Part shown: piece after piece, positions 19,519 to 29,578 of the stretch
Layout of the letters: every line of letters begins with the position of its first letter
Numbering within the stretch: position 1 is the stretch's first letter
DNA from: Bifidobacterium catenulatum subsp. kashiwanohense JCM 15439 = DSM 21854
GTDB lineage: Bacteria; Actinomycetota; Actinomycetes; Actinomycetales; Bifidobacteriaceae
Assembly (NCBI RefSeq): GCF_001042615.1
Contig: NZ_AP012327.1
Location: 992,001 to 1,056,000, forward strand
Length of the DNA stretch: 64,000 nt
Direction: 5' to 3'
Position numbers and translations under genes: made by a program
The notes under the pieces: model-generated
Seen by the model: only the letters and a program-made list of their open reading frames with translations
What the model was told of the DNA's origin: nothing
Databases searched by the model: none

Positions 19519-20964
19519 ATGGGTACCATGGCTGAAATGCTGAGCACTCCGCTCGGTGTCGTCGAATGGTTTGTCTATCTGCTGGCCGCCGTGATGTTCG
19601 TTATCGGCCTGCATCTGATGAACTCTCCGAAGACCGCACGCAAGGGCAATATGGTCTCCGCCATCGGCATGATTCTCGCCGTGGTCATGGCGTTCATCGT
19701 GCTGTTCGCCGGTGAGATCTCCAATGGTTTCCAGCATGGCGTGGCTGTTGTGCTGCTGATCGCCGGCATCATTATAGGTGCCGTCGCCGGCGTGGTTTCC
19801 GCCAAGAAGGTCAAGATGACCGACATGCCGCAGTTGGTTTCCGTGTTCAACACCGTGGGCGGTGGCGCCGCAGCGCTTGTGGCTTTGAACGATATTCTGA
19901 CCTCCGAAGGCACTCCGTCCATCGTGGTGCTGATCACCGCCGGTTTGGGTATCATGATCGGTTCCGTCACATTCTCAGGCTCTCTGATCGCAGCCGGCAA
20001 GCTGCAGGGCATCAAGTGGGTCAAGAAGCTGAGCCTGCCGGGCAAGGGCTTCTGGAACATTCTGTTCGCCGTGCTGACCGTCGCATCCTTTATCATGCTG
20101 TGCGTGCAGCCGGGCCAGCGTCTGCTGTGGTCCGTGCTCACCACCGTGTTCGCCCTGTGCTACGGCCTCGTGTTCGTCATCCCGATCGGCGGCGCCGATA
20201 TGCCTGTGGTCATTTCCGTACTCAACGCCTGCACTGGCACTGCAGTGGCCATGTCTGGCTTGGCCATCAACAACATCGCTCTGATCGTGGCCGGCGCACT
20301 GGTCGGCGCCGCTGGTGTGACCCTGTCCATCGCCATGTCCAAGGCTATGAACCGTCCGCTGCTGTCCGTGCTCGCAGGCGGCTTCGGTGGTGCCAATGCC
20401 GCCGCTGGCGCCGGTGAAGGTCCGGAAGGCACCATGAAAGAAACTTCCGCAGACGATTTGGCCGTGCAGCTCGTGTATGCCGAGAAGGTCATCTTTGTAC
20501 CGGGCTTCGGCTTGGCTCAGGCCCAGGCTCAGCGCGAGCTCGCCGATCTTGGTGTGCTTCTTAAGGACCATGGCGTCGAAGTCTCCTATGCTATCCACCC
20601 GGTGGCAGGTCGTATGCCTGGCCACATGAACGTGCTGCTTGCCGAAGCCAACGTGCCGTACGAGGAGCTCGTCGACCTGGACGACATCAACCCGCAATTC
20701 CCGCAGGCCAACGTGGCTCTTGTGGTCGGCGCCAACGACGTGACCAATCCGGCTGCACGCAAGCCGGGCACCCCGGTCTCCGGCATGCCGATCCTCGACG
20801 TCGACAAGTCCCAGAACGTGGTGGTCATGAAGCGCGGTCGCGGTACCGGTTACGCCGGCATTCAGAACGAACTGTACTTCGAAGACAACACGCAGATGCT
20901 CTTCGGCGACGCCAAGTCCAGCCTGCAGGCCGTTATCGCGGCAGTCAAGGAGCTCATCAACTAA
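19519..20964 (+). CDS. pntB: NAD(P) transhydrogenase beta subunit
   Basis: Carries the rest of the proton channel (dII) and the NADP(H)-binding domain (dIII). The first ~270 residues are hydrophobic helices; the C-terminal ~180 residues hold VPGFGLAQAQAQRELADL and AIHPVAGRMPGHMNVLLAEA, the NADP-binding signature, and VVMKRGRGTGYAGIQNELYF. With pntAA and pntAB it couples proton flow to NADPH formation from NADH, of value to a fermentative cell that needs NADPH for GltBD and lipid synthesis. 481 aa; a strong terminator follows. Confidence 0.97.
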   Translation: MGTMAEMLSTPLGVVEWFVYLLAAVMFVIGLHLMNSPKTARKGNMVSAIGMILAVVMAFIVLFAGEISNGFQHGVAVVLLIAGIIIGAVAGVVSAKKVKMTDMPQLVSVFNTVGGGAAALVALNDILTSEGTPSIVVLITAGLGIMIGSVTFSGSLIAAGKLQGIKWVKKLSLPGKGFWNILFAVLTVASFIMLCVQPGQRLLWSVLTTVFALCYGLVFVIPIGGADMPVVISVLNACTGTAVAMSGLAINNIALIVAGALVGAAGVTLSIAMSKAMNRPLLSVLAGGFGGANAAAGAGEGPEGTMKETSADDLAVQLVYAEKVIFVPGFGLAQAQAQRELADLGVLLKDHGVEVSYAIHPVAGRMPGHMNVLLAEANVPYEELVDLDDINPQFPQANVALVVGANDVTNPAARKPGTPVSGMPILDVDKSQNVVVMKRGRGTGYAGIQNELYFEDNTQMLFGDAKSSLQAVIAAVKELIN

Positions 20965-20994
20965 CAGTTGAAACGTTGCATTGATGCTTTCCTG

Positions 20995-21027
20995 AAAGGT
21001 CTCTTCCAGTGATGGAAGGGACCTTTT
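20995..21027 (+). terminator. Terminator of the pnt operon
   Basis: Stem AAAGGTCTCTTCCA (20995-21008) with TGGAAGGGACCTTTT (21013-21027), 4-nt loop GTGA and one mismatch, followed by TTTTTG. Confidence 0.9.
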
Positions 21028-21078
21028 TGCATATGGCGGTTTTCGTAAGATCAGATCTGTTGCATGCGAATTGTGAGT

Positions 21079-21133
21079 TATCCACAGTCGTTATTCGCCT
21101 GTGGATATGGGTGGAGTTTTCCACATATCCACA
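21079..21133. promoter_or_regulatory. Cluster of DnaA boxes
   Basis: Within 55 bp: TTATCCACA (21079-21087, exact consensus), ATATCCACA in reverse (21101-21109), GTTTCCACA (21117-21125, two mismatches) and ATATCCACA (21125-21133). No dnaA, dnaN or rpmH is near, so this is not the classical origin. It may titrate DnaA or control the downstream gene. Confidence 0.65.
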
Positions 21134-21208
21134 GATTTTCAAGGTTCGGTGGCACAAGATGATTTGAATATGAGACAGTAGGTGCACCCTACAACAAAGG
21201 AGTTGCAC

Positions 21209-22576
21209 ATGGCGGAAATAATCACTGGCCCGTTCCATATGGATGAACAGGGATTTTTGGCAACGATCGAAGAACTTATCAAGCGTTTCGATGGATACAG
21301 TTCTGGCAAATATCTTGCGGAATTGGGGAAAATCCACGATGAATACGGTGAGATCGGGCCTCTTTCGCTTTTTGACGAAAAAGTCTGTGAGCTGGGGAAG
21401 GAATTATTCTGCAGCACATCATGGGTGGCGAATCTGGCGTGGGCCATGATTTCGTTCGATTATGATCTGGTTGAGCATAATGCGAATTTTCTTGATGGAT
21501 GCCGTAACATCGTGCGTAAGTACGGTATGAGCGTTTGGCTCTATGAAATGATCAATGACGCTTCGATGGCGGTGGCTTTGCAAAGGCCCAGCAGCAGAAT
21601 GCCATTCCAGATTGGATTGACCTGCACCAAAGATGTGTTTCGGAGAAACAAGAAAAAAGGTGGAAAATACGTTACTAGCAAAAAGAAGAGACTGGCCTGC
21701 ATGGCTGAATATTTGCAGGAAGTATACTGGCTGGCCGCGTACAGTCTGTTGCGTTGGGGTGAGGAAGAGCCGCGTGCGGCCGATGTTGCGTTGATGGTGC
21801 TTGGATATGGCGGTATCGGCATGTGCATGCTGAGGGACGATCCGAAAGTGGTGGATTCCGGATGCGATGAAGACTTCTCCTATCGCAATCTGTGCGACCA
21901 TCTGCGCGATCTTAGAATTCAAGCTGATCTGGACTATGCTTGCAATGCCGACCTTGCCGAATCCATGTTGCTTGAATATCCCGCGTGTATGGATGCGCGA
22001 TATCTGTACGATGCGGGGAAAATCGTGGAAGCGTATCGTGCTTTGTGGAACAAGCAGACTGAATCAGCTTCGCAAATCCTGGAACGCGTTTACCAGAAGG
22101 GCGCATATCAGGTGGCGAACATTTGGGAGGATCCGCTGTACCTGCATGATCTTGCCCTGTCGCTGTTGGGGACAGTGGGCTCGCGGCCCCTTACTGAAGG
22201 GTTCCGGACCCGTGATGACAAGATGTTCCAGCAGGGAGTGGAAAGTCTGAGACGAACGACTGAATCCGTTAAAGGGATGGGGTTGGTGATGACATTGGGA
22301 GGGTATATCTGCTTCCCGGAACCGGAAAACAGGGATGGTGCGCTTTTCGCACCACGGAAGGAGAAGAAACAATTAATGGACACCTGTAACGGGCTTAGGG
22401 ATCTGTCGACAATGGTTGCGCTGTACCGCTTTCCGAGAGATACCGAATCCCTACGTGCCACGCGTGCGCTTCTCGCTCATGACGCGAAGGAATATATCGA
22501 TCTGATGGATCCATACATGGGAAGCGTGGATGAGACGGGAGGAAACGAGGAGAGGCCGGTTGCAGTCGGCGACTGA
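21209..22576 (+). CDS. Protein of unknown function
   Basis: Not recognised. The start at 21209 is preferred over an ATG 27 nt upstream because AAAGGAG lies 6 nt before it; this gives 455 aa. The protein is soluble-looking, with no signal peptide or membrane helix. Helical segments predominate, with many Tyr/Leu/Ala-rich stretches (for example residues 165-195 and 270-320), compatible with a helical-repeat fold but no clear TPR or Sel1 consensus. A Lys-rich patch KKKGGKYVTSKKKR sits near residue 148. Its base composition looks a little more AT-rich than its neighbours. It stands alone after the DnaA-box cluster, and only a pseudogene follows. Confidence 0.75.
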   Translation: MAEIITGPFHMDEQGFLATIEELIKRFDGYSSGKYLAELGKIHDEYGEIGPLSLFDEKVCELGKELFCSTSWVANLAWAMISFDYDLVEHNANFLDGCRNIVRKYGMSVWLYEMINDASMAVALQRPSSRMPFQIGLTCTKDVFRRNKKKGGKYVTSKKKRLACMAEYLQEVYWLAAYSLLRWGEEEPRAADVALMVLGYGGIGMCMLRDDPKVVDSGCDEDFSYRNLCDHLRDLRIQADLDYACNADLAESMLLEYPACMDARYLYDAGKIVEAYRALWNKQTESASQILERVYQKGAYQVANIWEDPLYLHDLALSLLGTVGSRPLTEGFRTRDDKMFQQGVESLRRTTESVKGMGLVMTLGGYICFPEPENRDGALFAPRKEKKQLMDTCNGLRDLSTMVALYRFPRDTESLRATRALLAHDAKEYIDLMDPYMGSVDETGGNEERPVAVGD

Positions 22577-22612
22577 TCGGCCTCTTAGATCGCGAACGCC
22601 AAAGCGTATGTA

Positions 22613-22955
22613 TCATGGTTGCGCCGAGATTGAATGGAGGAACGTTCTGATGAGCTCTGTCTCTTCAATCTCGGTGCATGCTATGTCGTACCAAAGAACC
22701 CCGATCGAACATTCCTGTATAACAGATGCCAGCTGTTGAACGTCGCATGCTGATAACTTGTCTGCACATCTGTTTATAAGCTTCCAGATTCGGCAGGCTC
22801 TCAAGATAGTGATTCAGCCAAGTGGCTCCGGCCAGCTTGGGAATCAGTGTTTCAATATCGCATTCGTCTATCTGTTCATGGGGTATTTTCAGCTTGGTCC
22901 GGCAGATGTGGCTCTTGGCACAATTTAGTGCTGATTTGCCTCGGCTTCGATACAT
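22613..22955 (-). pseudogene. Frameshifted remnant of an unidentified gene
   Basis: Two overlapping minus-strand frames each look coding in complementary halves. The first (22955 down to about 22760) holds IDECDIETLIPKLAGATWL and NHYLESLPNLEAYKQMCRQ. The second, from about 22775, holds SACDVQQLASVIQECSIG then LWYDIACTEIEETELIRTFL and ends at 22613. A single frameshift near 22760-22775 would join them into a ~110-aa product. The family was not recognised. The rest of the 22577-23020 gap holds nothing else seen. Confidence 0.5.
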
Positions 22956-23020
22956 GGATGAAACGCCGCGGACCGCTGAACCAAGCAGCCAAATGACCGC
23001 TGCTCGTTCGTCACCCTGCC

Positions 23021-24304
23021 TTACTTGGAAATCGTATCGTCAAGGTGCGCAAACAGTGGGCGAGCCAGCCATGCCAAGGGTAGTGATGCCAGTGCTGAAA
23101 TCAGCAGAATAAGCCAAACCGTGCAATGTGCGTGCAGCCATCCGTAAAGCATTTGCCCGAGTGGCTGAGTGCATATCGTCAACGATGAAATAATGGCCAT
23201 GACCTTGCCGGTAAACGCGGTTGGCGTCCTCATCTGAATAGATGGCACGAGAATGAGGTTCAAGAAATCAACGGCGATGATGACTACCGCAGTGCAGAGC
23301 ACCAGCATGATGAGCTTGGTTTGCGTTGAACATGGAAGCAGGAAAGCGATGGCCGGCGGAAGCAGCATAAGACTTTCCACGAACAACAACGAAGGGGCGT
23401 TTTGTGATTTCAAACGGTTGGCGAAACATCCAGCAATGAATGTTCCCGCTATGCCGGCAATGCCGATAATGCCATCGCATAGACCATATGTCGCCGCATC
23501 GTAGCCTAACGTAGTTCGAATAATGTAAGGAAAGCTTACTGAACTGAATCCAGTCAGTATCAGATTAATCCATGTGCAAACACCGGCTAATCGTGCTACG
23601 GTCGGCTCCTTGCGAAGCAGGAAAGCGGTCGCCGAATGCATATCGCCAATAATGACGCCGAGCAGGCAGATGCCGGCATCATCTTGATTCGATAGGGGCT
23701 TCGCGAGTCTGATGAAGCATTCAACCATGGCTGCCGACATAAGACATGCTGCGGTAATGAGCATCATCGGTCGAATGCCAACCAGCCCGTACATCACGCC
23801 GCCTAGGAAACTCGGGAGTAATTGGCTGAGCTGCTGCACTTGATTGATGATGGCCGTGCCTCGGCGAAGGTCAGTGGAGGACTCTCTTCCGATGATTTGT
23901 GGCAGTGCGGATTGTACGACGGGAGTTTCCATGGCATCGAGTACTGCCAATACTACCTGCATGATGGCGATGGCGAGAATGTTGAATCCGGATAGTGCGA
24001 AAAACGCAGTCGCGAGCAACGTGACGATTCCTGAGATGATATCGAGCGCCACCATCATGGCACGTTTGCTTACTCGGTCGGCCATAACACCTCCGAATGG
24101 GCTGATAAGTATGGTCGGAATGACGGATATGGCCAGCACGGTGGCGAAGGTCGTAGATGATGCGGTTTCGTCCAGTACCCACATGGACATGGCAAATCGG
24201 AGCATGGTATTGCCGAACAAGGAAATGCCTTGACCGAGTACAAGCAAGATGAAGTTTGCGGAGCGCAAGCTGGATTGGGGCATCGTTTCTGACGAGTTTT
24301 TCAT
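23021..24304 (-). CDS. MFS efflux transporter
   Basis: Twelve-helix major facilitator of the Mef/drug-efflux type. Motif A, FGGVMADRVSKRAMM, follows the second helix. The start at MKNSSETM (24304) is chosen because AAAGGA lies 6 nt upstream; longer starts overlap the operator. About 427 aa. The gene follows a tetR gene in the same direction after a 73-bp gap, and both share the ATACCG-N5-CGGTAT half-sites, so it is probably the pump controlled by that repressor. The substrate is unknown; macrolide or other drug export is only a family guess. Confidence 0.88.
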   Translation of the reverse strand: MKNSSETMPQSSLRSANFILLVLGQGISLFGNTMLRFAMSMWVLDETASSTTFATVLAISVIPTILISPFGGVMADRVSKRAMMVALDIISGIVTLLATAFFALSGFNILAIAIMQVVLAVLDAMETPVVQSALPQIIGRESSTDLRRGTAIINQVQQLSQLLPSFLGGVMYGLVGIRPMMLITAACLMSAAMVECFIRLAKPLSNQDDAGICLLGVIIGDMHSATAFLLRKEPTVARLAGVCTWINLILTGFSSVSFPYIIRTTLGYDAATYGLCDGIIGIAGIAGTFIAGCFANRLKSQNAPSLLFVESLMLLPPAIAFLLPCSTQTKLIMLVLCTAVVIIAVDFLNLILVPSIQMRTPTAFTGKVMAIISSLTICTQPLGQMLYGWLHAHCTVWLILLISALASLPLAWLARPLFAHLDDTISK

Positions 24305-24318
24305 GACCATTCCTTTCG

Positions 24319-24335
24319 ATACCGACTGACGGTAT
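24319..24335 (-). promoter_or_regulatory. Operator before the MFS gene
   Basis: ATACCG-ACTGA-CGGTAT is a perfect 6-bp inverted repeat with a 5-nt spacer, 14 nt upstream of the MFS start. The same half-sites and spacing recur upstream of tetR at 25078-25096. Confidence 0.75.
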
Positions 24336-24377
24336 GTAAAAAAGTGCAAATAAAGATAGATTGACATTGCCGAGCTT

Positions 24378-25034
24378 TTATTGCGGATTGCTGGCGAGTA
24401 GGAAGAAGCCTTCCGCAAGCCGATCTTCCATATCACTGTCGTGATCGATAAGCGGAACTCCGAGCGAGTCCATAATCAATCCAAGACAGTGGATGCGATG
24501 CTTGAATTCACTAAGGGTAGTGATGGGGTAGAAGTTTGGAGCTAGCCAGTAATTGAATAGCAGTGAAAAAAGTTCCGCGGCTTCTTGAGGGTATTCGGTT
24601 GTAATTGAACCGTCCTTTAACCCCTCCTGGATGAAGTCGTATGCGATTTTGGTGCTGTCGGTTCGCCAGATGCGAAGATTTTCGGCGAGGATTTTCGGGT
24701 CGTTCAGCAGGGGAAATGCATCGCGCATGAGGGTCATATGTTCGGCGTCGGTAATCTGCATCATGAGCGAATTGCGTAGTTTTTGCAATCCGTTTCGTGA
24801 GTCATCCTCTTGATTTGCTTGGGGAAGAAGTCGTTCGTTGTCGGAATCTACCAGCGCATACAGCATCGCTTCTTTGTTTTTGAAATGATGATAGATAGCG
24901 CCTTTGCTGAGGTCTTCGAGCTCGTCGAGAATATCTTGAATCGTGGTGCGCTCATACCCCTTTTGCGCGAACAGCTTTTTCGCGGCGTCAAGGATTCGCT
25001 GTCGCGTCACCTCAGGGTGTGCATTACGCGCCAT
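24378..25034 (-). CDS. TetR-family transcriptional repressor
   Basis: Local repressor of the adjoining MFS pump, and probably of itself. The N-terminal DNA-binding domain is typical: TRQRILDAAKKLFAQKGYERTTIQDIL, then SKGAIYHHFKNKEAML (recognition helix near residues 37-50). The C-terminal ~160 residues form the variable ligand domain. An open frame runs upstream to 25241, but the ATG at 25034 has a GGAGAGG site and gives a normal N-terminus. 218 aa. The operator upstream overlaps its promoter. Confidence 0.92.
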   Translation of the reverse strand: MARNAHPEVTRQRILDAAKKLFAQKGYERTTIQDILDELEDLSKGAIYHHFKNKEAMLYALVDSDNERLLPQANQEDDSRNGLQKLRNSLMMQITDAEHMTLMRDAFPLLNDPKILAENLRIWRTDSTKIAYDFIQEGLKDGSITTEYPQEAAELFSLLFNYWLAPNFYPITTLSEFKHRIHCLGLIMDSLGVPLIDHDSDMEDRLAEGFFLLASNPQ

Positions 25035-25071
25035 ATGCCTCTCCTTCAATGGTGGAGTCGAATACACCAAT

Positions 25072-25096
25072 ATTATACATACCGTTGGTCGGTATG
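25072..25096 (-). promoter_or_regulatory. tetR promoter with overlapping operator
   Basis: CATACCG-TTGGT-CGGTATG (25078-25096) is a perfect 7-bp inverted repeat. On the minus strand it runs directly into TATAAT (25072-25077), an exact -10 box, so bound repressor would cover the spacer and block autologous transcription. The rest of the gap, 25097-25411, holds nothing that could be identified. Confidence 0.75.
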
Positions 25097-25411
25097 GTAT
25101 GTCGGATGCCTCCCAGCTCGGTCGAAAAGTGTACCGAAAGAATCTCTGTAGATTTCTGCAAAGAAACCTGAATCTGTGTTGCCGGGGTGCGGGACGTCTG
25201 TCTTTTCTGCGGTTAGTGCATGATTGGTCGTCCAAGGTCAACTTGAGTGAGTGACGGCTGGGTTCCCGAAGGGAAATAAGACTCTGGTTCCTATATGCCT
25301 TTTACGGCATGGGGCTTTTAGTGAAGAACGATTGCATCCGATGTGAAAAATCCCACAAATCCGGCCCACGTCCTGCCCTGGAACTTCAAAACTGTTGCCA
25401 ATGCTGGAAAC

Positions 25412-25459
25412 ACGCCGTATATAGTGTTTGAAAATGTGACGAGACACTGTATGTTGTGG
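25412..25459 (+). promoter_or_regulatory. Paired NrdR boxes upstream of nrdHIEF
   Basis: Box 1 (25412-25427) ends in TATAGTGT, an exact half-site; its left half is weak. Box 2 (25444-25459), ACACTGTATGTTGTGG, is close to the NrdR consensus. Starts are 32 bp apart, about three helical turns, the usual NrdR arrangement. The nrdR gene is not in the window. Confidence 0.7.
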
Positions 25460-25461
25460 TC

Positions 25462-25489
25462 TTGATTTTTATTTTTGTTCGGATAATGT
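25462..25489 (+). promoter_or_regulatory. Candidate nrdH promoter
   Basis: TTGATT (25462-25467) and TAATGT (25484-25489) with 16-bp spacing, just after the NrdR boxes and 44 nt before the nrdH start. Confidence 0.4.
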
Positions 25490-25532
25490 GTGCCACGTAC
25501 CAACGACGTACGGTCGTGAAAGGACGTGGAAC

Positions 25533-25766
25533 ATGAACATTACGTTATACACCAAAGCAAACTGCCCGCAATGCACGGCGACAAAACGCCAATTGGACAA
25601 ACGAGGTCTTCCGTATACGACTGTCGACATTACAGCCAACGCACGTATTTCCGACAGATTGCGGAACGAAGGATGGCGGCAGATGCCAGTCATCATCGCA
25701 GACGACGAATCCTGGTCCGGGTATCGTCCCGACAAAATCCACGAGCTGGAGGCTCGCTGCCGGTGA
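25533..25766 (+). CDS. nrdH: Glutaredoxin-like NrdH
   Basis: Small redoxin that reduces class Ib ribonucleotide reductase. 77 aa. Redox motif CPQC at residues 11-14 in [15 protein letters not shown], and WSGYRPDKI near the C-terminus, which is the NrdH signature separating it from glutaredoxins. The start at MNITLYTK follows a GTGAAAGGACG site. The stop overlaps the GTG of nrdI. Confidence 0.97.
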   Translation: MNITLYTKANCPQCTATKRQLDKRGLPYTTVDITANARISDRLRNEGWRQMPVIIADDESWSGYRPDKIHELEARCR

Positions 25767-26197
25767 GCGCGCTGGTGTATTTCTCGTCGGCATCGGGCAA
25801 TACGACACGCTTCGTTGAAGGATGCCGATTGGATGAATTCGGCATCCATGCAATGCGCATCCCGCTGCGGTCGAACGAGCCGGAGCTGCATGTGGATGAG
25901 CCCTACGTCTTGCTGACACCTACATACGGCGGAGGAACAATCGGCAAAGCAGTGCCCGTACAAGTCAAACGATTCCTCAATGATGAACGCAACCGCAGAG
26001 GCATCATCGGAGTCATCGCATCGGGTAACACCAACTTCGGCGAAGCCTACGGCATCGCAGGCGACATCATCGCGGCTAAATGCCACGTACCATTACTCTA
26101 CCGGTTCGAACTGATGGGCACTCCGGAAGACACCACGATCGTGCGCGAAGGACTGCGCAGTTTTTTCGACGAATACACACAACAGGAACAACGATAA
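25763..26197 (+). CDS. nrdI: Flavodoxin-like NrdI
   Basis: Flavoprotein that supplies oxidant to assemble the Mn2-tyrosyl radical cofactor of NrdF. FMN-binding loop [12 protein letters not shown] at residues 8-19, TPTYGGG about 45 residues later, and [10 protein letters not shown] typical of NrdI. GTG start at 25763 overlaps the nrdH stop by GTGA; the long upstream extension in frame is the nrdH antisense-frame shadow and is excluded. About 144 aa. Confidence 0.96.
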   Translation: MSALVYFSSASGNTTRFVEGCRLDEFGIHAMRIPLRSNEPELHVDEPYVLLTPTYGGGTIGKAVPVQVKRFLNDERNRRGIIGVIASGNTNFGEAYGIAGDIIAAKCHVPLLYRFELMGTPEDTTIVREGLRSFFDEYTQQEQR

Positions 26198-26199
26198 CC

Positions 26200-28383
26200 A
26201 TGCCAGAAGATTCAACGACACCACACGCAGCAACCGACGTTACAGCCTCCTACGATCGCGCCCATGACTGGCACTCGCTCAACGCGATGCTGAATCTCTA
26301 CGACAAGCAGGGACGCATCCAATTCGATAAAGACCTTCAAGCCGTACGCGAGTACGTCGAAAAGCACGTGCTGCCGAACACCGTCCACTTCGACTCCACG
26401 CAAGACAGACTCAGTCGGCTCATCGCAGACGGCTACTACGACGAATCCGTATTTGCCCAATATGACACCGAATTCCTTGACAGGTTCTACCGCAATGTGG
26501 ATGAGTGCGGCTTCGAATTTGATACATTCCTCGGAGCCTTCAAATTCCACCGCTCATACGCATTGAAAACTTTCGACGGCAAACAATACCTGGAGAACTT
26601 CCCACAACGCGCAGCCGCCGTTGCGCTCGCGCTTGCCGCCGGCGACCATGCGGCTGCTGAATCGTATTTCGAAGAACTTATATCAGGGCGTTTCCAACCG
26701 GCGACGCCCACTTTCCTCAACCTCGGTAAAGCGCAGCGCGGAGAGGCGGTCAGCTGTTTCCTCATACGTATCGAAGACAACATGGAGTCCATATCGCGTG
26801 GCATCAACGCCGCATTGCAATTGAGCAAGCGAGGTGGAGGCGTCGCGCTGTTGCTTAGCAATCTGCGCGAGGCCGGCGCGCCCATCAAGCGCATCAAACA
26901 CCAGTCCAGCGGCGTTGTGCCTGTGATGAAACTGCTGGAGGACTCTTTCAGCTATGCCAACCAGTTGGGCGCTAGACAGGGCGCCGGTGCGGTGTACCTC
27001 AACGCTCATCATCCGGACATCATGCATTTCCTCGATACCAAACGCGAGAACGCGGATGAGAAGATCCGTATCAAATCTTTGGCTCTTGGAGTAGTGATCC
27101 CCGACATCACATTCGAGCTGGCGAAGAGACACGAACCTATGGCCCTGTTCAGCCCATATGACGTCGAACGCGTCATGGGCAGGCCCTTTGCCGATGTTTC
27201 CATCAGCGAAAACTACCGGAATATGGTGAACGATGAACGCATCGGGAAAACCTACATCGACGCGCGAGAGTTCTTCATGACTTTGGCCGAATTGCAATTC
27301 GAATCCGGATACCCGTACATGGTGTTCGAAGATACTGTGAACCGAGCCAATCCGATCGACGGACGAATCGCCATGAGCAACCTGTGCTCGGAGATCCTCC
27401 AAGTGCAGGAGCCAAGCACTTATCATGAGGATCTGTCCTACGATCACGTGGGACGTGACGTGTCCTGCAATCTTGGATCGCTCAACATCGCCAAAGCGAT
27501 GGACGGTGATTTGGGACGAACTGTGGAACGTGCGATTCGCGCACTGACCTCGGTGTCGGAACATACGGACATCGCGTGTGTGCCATCCATCCGACGCGCC
27601 AACGACGAAGGTCATGCCATCGGCCTGGGACAGATGAACCTCCATGGATTCCTTGCCAGAGAATCGATCATGTACGGTTCACCGGAAGCCCTCGACTTCA
27701 CCGACATTTACTTCATGACCGTTGCATACCATGCCTACCGTGCCTCGCATGAGCTCGCAGTCGAACGCGGAACACGGTTTGTAGGCTTCGAGCGGTCCGC
27801 CTATGCGAAACCTGCAGGCGCAGGCAACTATTTCGACAAATACACGAACGGCGAGCGATCGCTGGCGCCGAAGACCGGAAAAATCGCGTCGCTGTTCGCA
27901 CGGCGGGGCATCCATATCCCCGACGAGGATGATTGGCGTCGTCTGCGTGATGACATCATACGTGACGGTATCTTCAACCAATATCTGCAGGCTGTGCCGC
28001 CCACTGGGTCAATTTCGTACATCAATCATTCCACGAGCTCCATCCATCCTATCGCCTCGAAGATTGAGATTCGCAAGGAAGGCAAGATTGGACGGATCTA
28101 CTATCCAGCTCCGTATATGACCAACGACAATCTCCAGTATTTCGCGGATGCGTACGAAATCGGATGGAAGGCCATTGTTGATACGTATGCCGAGGCGACG
28201 CGGCATGTCGATCAGGGCCTGTCGCTGACCTTGTTCTTCCCCGATACGGCGACTACCCGAGATTTGAACAAGGCGCAAATTTATGCATGGCGCAAAGGCA
28301 TCAAAACGCTATATTACATCCGCATTCGTCAGCAGGCGTTGTCTGGCACCGAAGTGCAAGGCTGCGTCAGTTGCATGTTGTGA
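26200..28383 (+). CDS. nrdE: Class Ib ribonucleoside-diphosphate reductase alpha subunit
   Basis: Large catalytic subunit, reducing ribonucleoside diphosphates. 727 aa, normal for NrdE. Active-site segments include [20 protein letters not shown], and the C-terminal redox pair in [10 protein letters not shown], with the radical-path Tyr pair in TLYYIRIRQ. The ATG at 26200 (2 nt after nrdI) gives a normal N-terminus; the open frame extends to 26080 through nrdI and is not used. Confidence 0.97.
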   Translation: MPEDSTTPHAATDVTASYDRAHDWHSLNAMLNLYDKQGRIQFDKDLQAVREYVEKHVLPNTVHFDSTQDRLSRLIADGYYDESVFAQYDTEFLDRFYRNVDECGFEFDTFLGAFKFHRSYALKTFDGKQYLENFPQRAAAVALALAAGDHAAAESYFEELISGRFQPATPTFLNLGKAQRGEAVSCFLIRIEDNMESISRGINAALQLSKRGGGVALLLSNLREAGAPIKRIKHQSSGVVPVMKLLEDSFSYANQLGARQGAGAVYLNAHHPDIMHFLDTKRENADEKIRIKSLALGVVIPDITFELAKRHEPMALFSPYDVERVMGRPFADVSISENYRNMVNDERIGKTYIDAREFFMTLAELQFESGYPYMVFEDTVNRANPIDGRIAMSNLCSEILQVQEPSTYHEDLSYDHVGRDVSCNLGSLNIAKAMDGDLGRTVERAIRALTSVSEHTDIACVPSIRRANDEGHAIGLGQMNLHGFLARESIMYGSPEALDFTDIYFMTVAYHAYRASHELAVERGTRFVGFERSAYAKPAGAGNYFDKYTNGERSLAPKTGKIASLFARRGIHIPDEDDWRRLRDDIIRDGIFNQYLQAVPPTGSISYINHSTSSIHPIASKIEIRKEGKIGRIYYPAPYMTNDNLQYFADAYEIGWKAIVDTYAEATRHVDQGLSLTLFFPDTATTRDLNKAQIYAWRKGIKTLYYIRIRQQALSGTEVQGCVSCML

Positions 28384-28414
28384 GACCCGTGGTTTGAAGG
28401 GAAAAGGAAAAGAC

Positions 28415-29513
<1,099 letters not shown>

Positions 29514-29578
29514 CTGTATCCCAGACAACCCCGAGGAAAGCAGCTATGGGAAACCGTCACGGGCGAGTTCGCGTCGGA

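Noticed and set aside
18004..19737. 577-codon minus-strand frame over pntAA/pntAB
   Set aside because: Shadow of two clearly identified genes; composition is Gly/Asp/His-rich.
21079..21133. Chromosomal origin at the DnaA boxes
   Set aside because: No dnaA, dnaN, recF, rpmH or parAB nearby; only four boxes and no large AT-rich unwinding region.
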